The notes under the pieces are model-generated. The model was not told the origin of the DNA. It saw only the letters and a program-made list of their open reading frames with translations, and ran no database searches. From Pseudomonadota bacterium (lineage in GTDB: Bacteria > Bdellovibrionota_B > Oligoflexia > Oligoflexales > JAPPIL01): a DNA stretch of 8,962 bases. How positions within the stretch are numbered: position 1 is the stretch's first letter; each line of letters opens with the position of its first letter. The DNA lies in the NCBI GenBank assembly GCA_028877195.1, contig JAPPIL010000198.1:1-8962 (forward strand). The letters run 5' to 3'. Both the position numbers and the translations under genes were made by a program. This document shows positions 1 to 6,342 of the stretch, piece by piece.

Positions 1-26
1 GCCTAGCTAGGCAAGCCTCTCCTAAT

Positions 27-149
27 CTATAAGTAAGCTCTTATGTGGTAGCCACGATCACCGCAGTTGCCTTGAATTTTCTCACTTGCACAGCTGTCAT
101 ACATATGAGTCGGGATTGCTAGTGATAGGTTTGTAGCTTCTTGCACCAT
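27..149 (-). CDS. Doubtful small ORF, 40 codons, downstream of the exported protein gene
   Basis: A short minus-strand frame starts at ATG 147-149 and stops at TAG 27-29, reading MVQEATNLSLAIPTHMYDSC and on to an end in GYHIRAYL. A GGGA stretch lies 4 nt before the ATG, which is close for a ribosome site. The frame is open upstream to about position 190 and has a protein-like composition with three cysteines, so it could also be the tail of a decayed gene. I recognise no family. An open frame of this length is expected by chance in a gap of this size, so the call is weak. The remainder of 1-276 shows nothing else I can support except the hairpin at 244-274. Confidence 0.18.
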   Translation of the reverse strand: MVQEATNLSLAIPTHMYDSCASEKIQGNCGDRGYHIRAYL

Positions 150-243
150 TGTATCCCGAACACCTAGCGACTGAAACTGACACGATCATAGTGTGAGAGC
201 TTCATTTTATCATGGTCATCAAGCATTCCAGCAATTTATAGAA

Positions 244-274
244 GCATAAGGCAACCCGTCGGCTGCCTTTATGC
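244..274 (-). terminator. Probable intrinsic terminator of the 277-987 gene
   Basis: The hairpin begins 2 bp past the stop codon (277-279) of the upstream minus-strand gene. The arms GCATAAGGCAaCC and GGcTGCCTTtATGC pair with one mismatch and one bulged base around a 4-nt CGTC loop. On the minus strand it is followed by TTCTATAAATT, a weak U-rich tail, so termination may be only partial. The U-run is poorer than in a textbook terminator. Confidence 0.5.
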
Positions 275-276
275 AT

Positions 277-987
277 TTAGTCGTCTAGTTTAGAGAACAC
301 CTGACCACCGCTGCTGCGCGGTGCTGATACGTTGAACTTAATCTTTGTCTGACCTAACTCATCAGCATAGTTGCTGCCATCCTCTTGATGCCCGCCATGG
401 TCAACACTGATCACAAACTCATTGCAACTATTAGGATTTTTACGGCGGATATGTATCGCATTTGTATCAAGAGCAAACTCCAGGTGTTTCTTTTTCCCGA
501 AATTCTTGCTGCTCTGATCTGTAACCTCAATACGGAGAAGACCATGCCTATCGTAACGACCAATGCCTGGCGAATCAACTGTTCTATCAGTAATTTCTAT
601 TTTATAGAATTGGTTGTCTAAAAGACAGTAACAAACGTCGTCATCGATTGCTAGCGACGTGACTATCCTACCGCCGTGAATTGAGTAATCCTTATAACGA
701 TAGTAGCCAACGCCTTTGTTAGATAAAGACATGATTCGACTGAATGCTATTTTTTCTGAATAAAATAGCTGGTCATACTCCGTCTCTGTAACTAAATCGT
801 CACCATACGTCTCTGCACTCTCTCCCGTCGTAAGCTTGTCCATACACTCTCTTCGCTCCTTTGCCAGCATCTCTGCCTCATTGTTATTGGCAAAGGTAGG
901 CGCAGCCTTTGGTTCAGCGTCTGGTGTGTAGGCTTGGCATGATAGTTGTGCGATCATTGGCAAGGTAGCTAATACATTTCTCATCAC
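277..987 (-). CDS. Unrecognised exported protein, possible lipoprotein (236 aa)
   Basis: I do not recognise a family. The N-terminus (MMRNVLATLPMIAQLSCQAY) has one basic residue and a short hydrophobic stretch, consistent with a signal peptide. Cleavage by signal peptidase I after Ala19 (CQA|YT) is possible. Cys17 might be lipidated, but Gln rather than Leu at -3 makes the lipobox poor. The mature part is polar, with a low-complexity linker (residues 21-37), an acidic-basic stretch around 38-70, and a likely beta-rich domain from about 95 to 220. Cysteines are at 17, 48, 119, 121 and 188; Cys119-Tyr-Cys121 and Cys188 could form disulfides in the periplasm. The start is well supported: AGAGGAGA (minus strand, 992-999) lies 5 nt before the first of two consecutive ATGs. 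The gene is transcribed away from the CRISPR leader, stands alone, and ends at a hairpin (244-274). Confidence 0.7.
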   Translation of the reverse strand: MMRNVLATLPMIAQLSCQAYTPDAEPKAAPTFANNNEAEMLAKERRECMDKLTTGESAETYGDDLVTETEYDQLFYSEKIAFSRIMSLSNKGVGYYRYKDYSIHGGRIVTSLAIDDDVCYCLLDNQFYKIEITDRTVDSPGIGRYDRHGLLRIEVTDQSSKNFGKKKHLEFALDTNAIHIRRKNPNSCNEFVISVDHGGHQEDGSNYADELGQTKIKFNVSAPRSSGGQVFSKLDD

Positions 988-1301
988 TTGTTCTCCTCTG
1001 TTAAAAAACCAAGATTATCTTTAGCAATCGACCGTTTTTTTTTTGCTTTAATTTAATTTACTTTATCAATAAAATTAGATAGTTAAGATAAACAAAGCTT
1101 GTCGTAATGCCTTTGAACATACTCACGCTAACCATAAGCTCTCATAGTATGATGGCATATCTAGACACTGTATAAGTGTTTGTTGTTACTAAAATAATTT
1201 GATTTCATAAATTATCCGCGTTAAGTAAGGCGCATAGTTTTGCCAAGGTTATCGTTGGTGATGCAAATTGTTTTCTATTGTTGAAACGATAACGGTTGGC
1301 G
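988..1301 (+). promoter_or_regulatory. AT-rich CRISPR leader region (also 5' region of the 277-987 gene)
   Basis: This 314-bp stretch has no gene and is clearly more AT-rich than its surroundings, including a run of ten T at 1035-1044. It lies on the side of the array where a leader belongs, because type I-C repeats are transcribed towards their GTTGAAAC end. Possible plus-strand promoter pieces are TATAAG at 1171-1176 and TTGTTA followed 17 nt later by CATAAA around 1184-1212; neither is strong. GTTGAAAC, identical to the last 8 nt of the repeat, occurs at 1280-1287. The left end must also hold the minus-strand promoter and ribosome site of the exported-protein gene. The leader assignment rests on position, composition and orientation only. 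Confidence 0.55.
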
Positions 1302-1666
1302 GTCGCGCCCCCCGTGGGCGCGTGGGTTGAAACGTGACTTCGTAATCGGTTGTTTCGTTTGCCATTAGTCGCGCCCCCCGTGGGCGCGTGGGTTGAAACA
1401 CTATCTCCCCACACATTGAGTTGTTAGCTCTAAGTCGCGCCCCCCGTGGGCGCGTGGGTTGAAACACACTGGCACTAGCACTCTGCTTGGCGAAGTTAGG
1501 TCGCGCCCCCCGTGGGCGCGTGGGTTGAAACTAGAAATTTGCGCGCTTCATGCGTAATCATCTATGTCGCGCCCCCCCGTGGGCGCGTGGGTTGAAACAA
1601 TTCCCGATGATGTTTGCGCTATCGCTTGCCGTTGGTCGCGCCCCCCGTGGGCGCGTGGGTTGAAAC
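1302..1666 (+). CRISPR. Type I-C-like CRISPR array, six repeats, no cas genes in window
   Basis: Repeats lie at 1302-1333, 1368-1399, 1434-1465, 1500-1531, 1566-1598 and 1635-1666. Five are identical at 32 nt, beginning GTCGCGCC and ending GGGTTGAAAC; the fifth has one extra C (33 nt). Spacers are 34, 34, 34, 34 and 36 nt, and a further 35 nt (1667-1701) ends at a decayed repeat. Each repeat holds a 7-bp stem, CGCGCCC (repeat nt 3-9) with GGGCGCG (nt 15-21), around a 5-nt loop. Cutting at the stem base would leave an 11-nt handle, UGGGUUGAAAC, the length known for Cas5d processing in type I-C. Repeat length, stem and GTTGAAAC end all match the I-C consensus and set plus-strand transcription. 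The array is small and its repeats are almost undiverged. No cas1, cas2 or effector gene lies within the window on either side, so it depends on cas genes elsewhere or is an orphan. Confidence 0.96.
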
Positions 1667-1701
1667 GTCCTTACCGTTCTTGACATCAAACCCAATACGA
1701 G

Positions 1702-1711
1702 GTCGCACCAC
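1702..1711 (+). repeat. Decayed leader-distal CRISPR repeat remnant
   Basis: Exactly 35 nt after repeat 6, GTCGCACCAC matches 8 of the first 10 bases of the repeat (GTCGCGCCCC), after which similarity is lost (14 of 32 over a full-length ungapped alignment). Degenerate or truncated last repeats are common at the leader-distal end, which agrees with the leader being on the left. If accepted, 1667-1701 is a sixth spacer. The match is short, so chance cannot be excluded. Confidence 0.5.
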
Positions 1712-1734
1712 TGACGACGGCAATTGGGACAGCG

Positions 1735-1998
1735 CTATGAATGACGACAACGATGACCTTTAGTCAACAAACTGCCGCAATGCGGGCATAAGTCAATCGT
1801 TTGGGGAGTGTCGTTGTTAGTGCTACGATAAGCAAGACGACGATTGCGGATATAGCGCAAGAGAACGTAGACTGCGACCACAGGCAACACATACTTCACG
1901 ATAAATGGCAACAGCATCACCAACACTTTCAATCCAACGGTGATGAATAACAGCAACAGGCTGATGACCATCAAGATAATCGTTATTGGAAATTTCAT
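1735..1998 (-). CDS. Small two-helix membrane protein with C-terminal zinc knuckle (87 aa)
   Basis: The first 50 residues are almost wholly hydrophobic and give two membrane segments, roughly 4-22 and 26-48, ending at a basic patch (RYIRNRR, 49-54) that suggests a cytoplasmic C-terminal tail. The tail ends with a zinc-knuckle-like motif: Cys71-Pro-His-Cys74, then His82, Cys84 and His86. The start is ATG 1996-1998, overlapping the preceding stop codon by 4 bp (ATGA), with AAGGG 6 nt upstream, so translation is probably coupled. It is the last gene of the hemF-ccm operon and ends 33 bp from the end of the last CRISPR spacer. The product is unrecognised; position suggests an accessory role in cytochrome c maturation or assembly of a respiratory complex, but nothing in the sequence proves it. 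Confidence 0.72.
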   Translation of the reverse strand: MKFPITIILMVISLLLLFITVGLKVLVMLLPFIVKYVLPVVAVYVLLRYIRNRRLAYRSTNNDTPQTIDLCPHCGSLLTKGHRCRHS

Positions 1999-2705
1999 AT
2001 GTTACCCTTACGATTCTCTGCTGAATAACTATCATCAGCAGGTCTTCTAAAGACTACACCGAACACCGACAGCATCACCAAGATAACAGCAAACCCTAGT
2101 GCCAACAAGTGCAGGCGTTGCCGATCGGTTGGGACAGCATTGACCAGCAAGGCAAAGCTTTGCCCTGCACGGATCGCTTCAGCGTTCTGCCAGGTTTGAT
2201 AATCTTTGTGCGGCAAGGCAGGGATACTTGCCTGCTGCCATTCTCCCGATTGGGGTGCAACCTGCAAACCGTTCTCATACATCAACACTAAATCAGCGAT
2301 GTCATGCTTGGTAGCAAACGACAGCATCGCCTCACCATTGCTAGCACTACTCTTGAATAGAATACTAAACACCGTTGTGCCCGCAGGATACTCCCTCTCC
2401 AACACAACCTCACCATCAGCAGTTAACCGTAAGTCTGCATCATTAGCACCCTCGTTAGCACGAAAATCGGTCTTCTCATGCGGCAACAACAAACCTATCG
2501 TCGCAACTTGCGCAACATCGGTGGGGTTATGCACCGAAAAAATATATTCCCCCCAAACACTATTAAGCGCAGGGCGCAACAGCAAGATGTTCTTCTCGCC
2601 TAGAGTAATGTTCGTGTTTGCCACAGCTGTTTGCACATAAGCTTGAGCTAGGAAGAAGACAGCAAGGCACATGACGGCAAGACTGCTTTGACAACGAGCT
2701 GACAT
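1995..2705 (-). CDS. Exported protein with C-terminal membrane anchor in ccm operon (236 aa)
   Basis: The protein has a clear signal peptide: Arg4, a hydrophobic core over about residues 9-22, and an Ala-Val-Ala|Asn cleavage site after residue 29. A periplasmic domain of about 165 residues follows, rich in short hydrophobic-polar alternation (ITLGEKNILLLRPAL, EYIFSVHNPTDV), which suggests a beta-sandwich fold. A single membrane helix spans about 198-219 (LHLLALGFAVILVMLSVFG), followed by a short basic, polar cytoplasmic tail. An in-frame ATG at 2787-2789 would add 28 residues, but it overlaps the previous gene by 62 bp and buries the signal peptide. ATG 2703-2705 has GGA 8 nt upstream and follows the previous stop by 22 bp, so I chose it. 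No family is recognised. Its place after ccmF-ccmH and a short CcmI-like gene suggests a periplasmic helper of heme ligation, perhaps standing in for the periplasmic part of CcmI; that is inference. Confidence 0.78.
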   Translation of the reverse strand: MSARCQSSLAVMCLAVFFLAQAYVQTAVANTNITLGEKNILLLRPALNSVWGEYIFSVHNPTDVAQVATIGLLLPHEKTDFRANEGANDADLRLTADGEVVLEREYPAGTTVFSILFKSSASNGEAMLSFATKHDIADLVLMYENGLQVAPQSGEWQQASIPALPHKDYQTWQNAEAIRAGQSFALLVNAVPTDRQRLHLLALGFAVILVMLSVFGVVFRRPADDSYSAENRKGNI

Positions 2706-2727
2706 AAACAAAGTCCGTCTGCCGCTC

Positions 2728-3027
2728 TTAATGAACTTGCCCTTTGCCACGTTCATCCGCAACAATCCAATCATACCTTCGGCACACATCTACGTAGCGG
2801 TTGCACAAAAACTCTTGCCGTTGCTTCCATGTCCTTGCCCGCAGACGACCCGCTTGGTGATCGCGCTCAGCACCCAAATACTGCTGTAGTATCTGCTCAC
2901 GCATTTGCCGCAACATCTGTGGGTCATTTATTGATTGACAAGACACCAGCCTCTCCGCACGCGTAAAGAATAACGGGTAAAACAACGCTAACAACACAAG
3001 CACCGTAATGCCAACATACAAAATCAT
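2728..3027 (-). CDS. Short CcmI-like membrane protein (99 aa)
   Basis: One N-terminal membrane helix (residues 2-21) is followed by a charged helical region with an LQQYLGAERDHQAGRL segment and a RTWKQRQEFLCNRYVDVCRRYD stretch split here at about 67-88. This order (membrane helix, then a helix in which an ALKDLEFDY-like segment is followed by a GKL-type turn) resembles the N-terminal part of CcmI, which in E. coli also carries a second membrane helix and a periplasmic TPR domain that presents apocytochrome c. Those parts are absent here. Three cysteines (30, 75, 81) are present. The start overlaps the ccmH stop by 4 bp (ATGA), with AGAGG about 11 nt upstream. The CcmI likeness is based on motif style and gene order, not on a search. 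Confidence 0.7.
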   Translation of the reverse strand: MILYVGITVLVLLALFYPLFFTRAERLVSCQSINDPQMLRQMREQILQQYLGAERDHQAGRLRARTWKQRQEFLCNRYVDVCRRYDWIVADERGKGQVH

Positions 3028-3488
3028 TGCCGCCGCAATACCTCTAACTCCGCCTGCATCTGCTTCATCAACACTTCCCTAGAACGCACCCCATCGCTGC
3101 CAAGCATGCGTTTACGTCGCCAAAAAAAATACCACAACAGCGGCAAGCATAAGCATATCAACGTCAACGGCAACCACCAAGCCAAACCGATAACCCCTTG
3201 CGACGGCGGCACTCGCATTATCCACAAGCCATAACGAGTGGTGAAAAATTCCATTATCTCATCACGTGTCATGCCCGCATTGATTTTTTCTTTCACTATG
3301 TCTTTGATCTGATTGGCAAACTTCGTCTCCGATTCCCACGCACTCAAACCTTGACAAGTCGGGCAACGCAATTGCTTGCTAATCTCCTCAAACAAAAACA
3401 TATCCTGCGGCTGTATATCAGCACTACGGTCATACGCAAATGCAAGCGTGGCGATAAACGTCGCCACCACGAGCAGTAGCGTCTTCAT
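3024..3488 (-). CDS. ccmH: Cytochrome c-type biogenesis protein CcmH (154 aa)
   Basis: CcmH is the membrane-anchored periplasmic thiol-redox subunit of the heme ligation complex; it reduces the CXXCH cysteines of apocytochrome c, together with CcmF. The family signature Arg41-Cys-Pro-Thr-Cys45-Gln-Gly is present, followed by the helical bundle (SETKFANQIKDIVKEKI) and the conserved RYG...PP segment (85-95). A signal peptide (1-18, AFA|YD) and one membrane helix (about 100-123, ending FFWRRKR) frame the periplasmic domain. A further cytoplasmic tail of some 30 residues forms an amphipathic helix (REVLMKQMQAELEVLRRQ). Length agrees with short CcmH/CcmL proteins without the TPR domain fused in E. 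coli CcmH. The start overlaps the ccmF stop by 4 bp, with GGGG 6 nt upstream. Confidence 0.95.
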   Translation of the reverse strand: MKTLLLVVATFIATLAFAYDRSADIQPQDMFLFEEISKQLRCPTCQGLSAWESETKFANQIKDIVKEKINAGMTRDEIMEFFTTRYGLWIMRVPPSQGVIGLAWWLPLTLICLCLPLLWYFFWRRKRMLGSDGVRSREVLMKQMQAELEVLRRQ

Positions 3489-5443
3489 GACTTGCCCCGA
3501 TAAGGATCAAACAAGGCCAATAGCCCGCCAGCAACCATAAAAAAAATGCTTAACCAAACGAGCTTGACGGTTGGATTGATATGGATGTTGAAAGTAGCAG
3601 TCTGGTCGCTTGGCTTAAAGCTTGTCATCACCACATACAAGTCATGCCAAAAATTTCCCCGCACGGCAATCTCATGGAACACCTCTTGCGAGGTCGGGTA
3701 GCGGCTTTGCCCTGGTCGTAGACTGTAAAGTTGCTGCCCCGCACGCGACACCTGTAGTATCCCCTCCATAATCGTAGCATTATTGTCCTGACGCATGACC
3801 GCACCGTCAAAGGACAGGTCATAACCAAACAATGAAGTCTTCTCACCTTTCGCAAGTTGAACACTCTTGTCTAACGCTCGATAATTGCCCAAAAACCCAA
3901 GCACCGCAATCAACAAACCAATGTGAGCAACATAGCCGCCGAGATAACCACAGTTGCGGCGCAAGAACAGCTTGAGCTTAAAACGTAAATCCGACAGACG
4001 CGCCATGACATCAACGCTCAACACCAGCAAACTGGCAAAACAAAAGTAAATTCCCACACATTGCGCCGCTAAAGCAAAAGGTGCAGGGGTGTGCCATACC
4101 TTGCCATAGCTGGCAAATACCAACGCTAGTGGCAATGCTGATACCAATGCTACAAATAACATGCGTTTGCTAATCGTTAGTTGGGAACGCTGATAGCGCA
4201 TGATGTTGCCAATCGCAATCGCAACGACCAACGCTAAACCGATATAAGGAGCAAAACTGTTGAAGTAAGGCGCTTGCACCGAGATCCGCTGCCCGATGAT
4301 TGCTTCCGCAACGATAGGGAACAAAGTGCCGATGACAACTATCGTTACCAATGTCAACAAGATAAACTGGGTAACCAGTAACGCCGACTCTTTCGCCATT
4401 CCCCAAACTTTACCCGCCTCGGCAGGCAAGATAGACGGCGCACGCCAGTAGTAGATAACGATAAACGCCAGCAATAACCCCGCCAAGAATAACAGATAAC
4501 TGCCACCGATAGGGGATTGCGCAAAGGAGTGCACTGAACTTATCACCCCTGATCTCGTGATAAACGTGCCGAAAAAACTAAAAAAGAAAGCACCAAACGC
4601 CAGAGCGATACTCATGCGCTTCAAATGCCCAACCTTATCCTGCACCAACAATGAGTGCAGTAAACATACACAGAACAACCATGGAATAAGACTAGAGTTC
4701 TCAACTGGATCCCATGCCCAGTAGCCTGCCCAACCAAGCTCAACATACGCCCAGCGCCCGCCGAGACTTACACCTGCGGTAAGAAAGCAAAAAGCCAGCA
4801 ATGCCCAGCGCCGCACGGTCTTCAGCCAACCAGCGGTTATATCCCCATAGCAAAGTGCCGCCACCCCATAAGCAAAGGGCACTGCCAACAAGGTATAACC
4901 GACAAATAGCGTCGGCGGGTGGATTGCCATATACGGGTTCTGCAGCAAAGCATTCATGCCTTGTCCATCGTTAGGCATCGGTAGCATCCGTGTGAAGGGG
5001 TCAGAATGCGTCAGGGCAAGATAATACATCCATGCCAGCACCGCCTGCAGCGAAGCGGAAACATAGGGCATGATATGTTCGTTATCTTTTGCATGCGTCC
5101 AAGCCGCAACCGTTGCACATACCGACAGTAGCAAAGTCCAAAGCAGGTGCGAGCCTTCCAGCGACGACCAGAAGGCGGTCAAAGTATAGAATGGCGGCAA
5201 GTCATTGCTTGAGTTCTTGAAGATGTAGGTAAATGAGTAGTCTCTAGCAAAGAATGACCACCAAAGTATAGCGGCAGCGGCGATGGTCAACACACAAGCA
5301 ACTGTCTGTGCCATCTTTGCCGATAGATATAACGGGCGATGACGCAGGCGAGTTGCGAACAAGGCGCTAATAACCCCGTAAACACTGATGATTGCGCATA
5401 GGAGCACAAGATAATAACCGATGTCCGCTAGAGCAATGGTCAT
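3485..5443 (-). CDS. ccmF: Heme lyase subunit CcmF (652 aa)
   Basis: CcmF is the multi-spanning inner membrane protein that takes heme from holo-CcmE and joins it to apocytochrome c with CcmH and CcmI. The tryptophan-rich WWD domain is at about residues 229-256 (GRWAYVELGWAGYWAWDPVE, then NSSLIPWL). Candidate heme-ligand histidines sit where expected from E. coli: His175 in AIHPPTLF, His263 in LLHSLL, His305 in SVHSFA, and His507 in VAHIG before the last periplasmic domain. About 14-15 membrane helices are visible, with a large periplasmic loop (about 520-625) before the final helix and a DPYRG end. Length is normal for the family. The ATG (5441-5443) comes one base after the hemF stop, so translation is probably coupled. 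Nothing in the sequence looks damaged. Confidence 0.97.
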   Translation of the reverse strand: MTIALADIGYYLVLLCAIISVYGVISALFATRLRHRPLYLSAKMAQTVACVLTIAAAAILWWSFFARDYSFTYIFKNSSNDLPPFYTLTAFWSSLEGSHLLWTLLLSVCATVAAWTHAKDNEHIMPYVSASLQAVLAWMYYLALTHSDPFTRMLPMPNDGQGMNALLQNPYMAIHPPTLFVGYTLLAVPFAYGVAALCYGDITAGWLKTVRRWALLAFCFLTAGVSLGGRWAYVELGWAGYWAWDPVENSSLIPWLFCVCLLHSLLVQDKVGHLKRMSIALAFGAFFFSFFGTFITRSGVISSVHSFAQSPIGGSYLLFLAGLLLAFIVIYYWRAPSILPAEAGKVWGMAKESALLVTQFILLTLVTIVVIGTLFPIVAEAIIGQRISVQAPYFNSFAPYIGLALVVAIAIGNIMRYQRSQLTISKRMLFVALVSALPLALVFASYGKVWHTPAPFALAAQCVGIYFCFASLLVLSVDVMARLSDLRFKLKLFLRRNCGYLGGYVAHIGLLIAVLGFLGNYRALDKSVQLAKGEKTSLFGYDLSFDGAVMRQDNNATIMEGILQVSRAGQQLYSLRPGQSRYPTSQEVFHEIAVRGNFWHDLYVVMTSFKPSDQTATFNIHINPTVKLVWLSIFFMVAGGLLALFDPYRGKS

Positions 5444-5444
5444 A

Positions 5445-6248
5445 TTACCACTTTACTTGTGGTGGTAGGGAGACGAGTATTGCTTCAACGTTGCCGCCTG
5501 TCTTCAAGCCAAAGCTCGTGCCGCGGTCGTAGATGAGGTTGAATTCAACATAACGCCCACGCCAGTAAAATAAACCATCACGGTCATCACTATCATAAGG
5601 CAAGGGTAACCGTCGCGCTAATATCTGTGGGTAAACGCGTCCGTAAGCCTCTGCTACTGCACAGACAAAGGCGAGCAATGTATCAAAGTCATTTTGTAGA
5701 TAGTCAAAGAAAATTCCCCCGACCCCACGCACGGTATTGCGATGCTTGATGAAAAAATATTCGTCGCACCACTTTGTATATTCAGCGTAAGCGGTCGGCG
5801 AGTAGGAGTCGCATGCTTGCCGTAAGGCTTGATGGAACTCATCTCTGTCCTGCTCATAGATGCGATAAGGGGTAAGGTCAGCGCCACCACCAAACCAAAC
5901 CTTATCACCAACCTCTAGCATACGCACGTTCATGTGCCCAATCGGTGCGTGCGGGTTAGCGGGGTGGCAAATGCTTGAAACACCAGTCGCATAGTATGGT
6001 TTGCCATGATGCTCGCTTTCAAGACGGGGATAAGCATCGCCCGCAACGCAAGAAAAATTTACCCCAGCCTTCTCAATCACCTCACCGCGCAAGACAAGAC
6101 TCGTGCCACCACCACTGCCACCATCCTTGTCCCAAGTATGTGTCTTCTGCTGGGCATCCTTGTCCAGTTGTAGCAAACGCTGATGAAGGTCGGTTTGTAG
6201 ACCAGCAAACCTTGTCCGCACAGTCTGTTTCTGAATAGCGGTGAGCAT
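5445..6248 (-). CDS. hemF: Oxygen-dependent coproporphyrinogen III oxidase HemF, C-terminally short
   Basis: HemF oxidatively decarboxylates coproporphyrinogen III to protoporphyrinogen IX in the cytosol, using O2. Family blocks are all visible: GGSGGGTSLVLRGEVIEKAG (43-62), VNFS, HMNVR with the conserved His105, WFGGGADLTPY (118-128), KHRNTVRGVGGIFFDYL (168-184), GRYVEFNLIYDRGTSFGLKT (231-250) and GG...SLPP. The protein stops at PPQVKW, whereas E. coli HemF continues about 25 residues with a WEY...W tail. The stop TAA is one base before the ccmF ATG, so the missing tail is not simply in another frame. A TTG at 6252-6254 could start two residues earlier and is nearer the GAGGG site (4 nt); the ATG at 6246-6248 lies 10 nt from it and I prefer it, without certainty. 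It is the first gene of the hemF-ccm operon. Confidence 0.95.
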   Translation of the reverse strand: MLTAIQKQTVRTRFAGLQTDLHQRLLQLDKDAQQKTHTWDKDGGSGGGTSLVLRGEVIEKAGVNFSCVAGDAYPRLESEHHGKPYYATGVSSICHPANPHAPIGHMNVRMLEVGDKVWFGGGADLTPYRIYEQDRDEFHQALRQACDSYSPTAYAEYTKWCDEYFFIKHRNTVRGVGGIFFDYLQNDFDTLLAFVCAVAEAYGRVYPQILARRLPLPYDSDDRDGLFYWRGRYVEFNLIYDRGTSFGLKTGGNVEAILVSLPPQVKW

Positions 6249-6294
6249 CGGCAACTATCCCTCTCGACGCGCACACCTTATCTTATTTTTGTCT

Positions 6295-6323
6295 TTTATA
6301 CGAGCTGTTCCCGCAAGAGTGAA
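6295..6323 (-). promoter_or_regulatory. Probable sigma-70 promoter of the hemF-ccm operon
   Basis: On the minus strand TTCACT (6318-6323, 4 of 6 to consensus) and TATAAA (6295-6300, 5 of 6) are separated by 17 bp, in the 94-bp gap upstream of hemF. Transcription would start near 6288 and leave about 40 nt of leader before the ATG, with a GAGGG ribosome site. The gap also separates hemF from the amidotransferase gene, which supports an independent operon start. No regulator site or terminator was recognised between the two genes. Confidence 0.5.
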
Positions 6324-6342
6324 CAACCGCTGCTTCTTTGAC

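Noticed and set aside
1..12. Perfect 12-bp palindrome GCCTAGCTAGGC at the left edge
   Set aside because: About two such palindromes are expected by chance in a window of this size, and nothing beyond the edge can be seen to enlarge it.
1035..1044. Run of ten T as a possible plus-strand terminator
   Set aside because: No hairpin precedes it; it is part of the AT-rich leader.
1205..1467. Minus-strand frames through the array with repeated HAPTGGAT and QPTRPRGAR peptides
   Set aside because: These are translations of the CRISPR repeats, a well-known source of false proteins; there is no gene there.
2206..2640. Plus-strand frame of 144 codons opposite the exported anchored protein
   Set aside because: Shadow of the minus-strand gene, with no ribosome site or recognisable domain.
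2706..2789. Longer form of the 236-aa exported protein starting at ATG 2787-2789
   Set aside because: It would overlap the CcmI-like gene by 62 bp and place 28 residues before a good signal peptide.
6255..6342. Terminator between the amidotransferase gene and hemF
   Set aside because: No convincing stem followed by a U-run was found, so the separation rests only on the promoter candidate.
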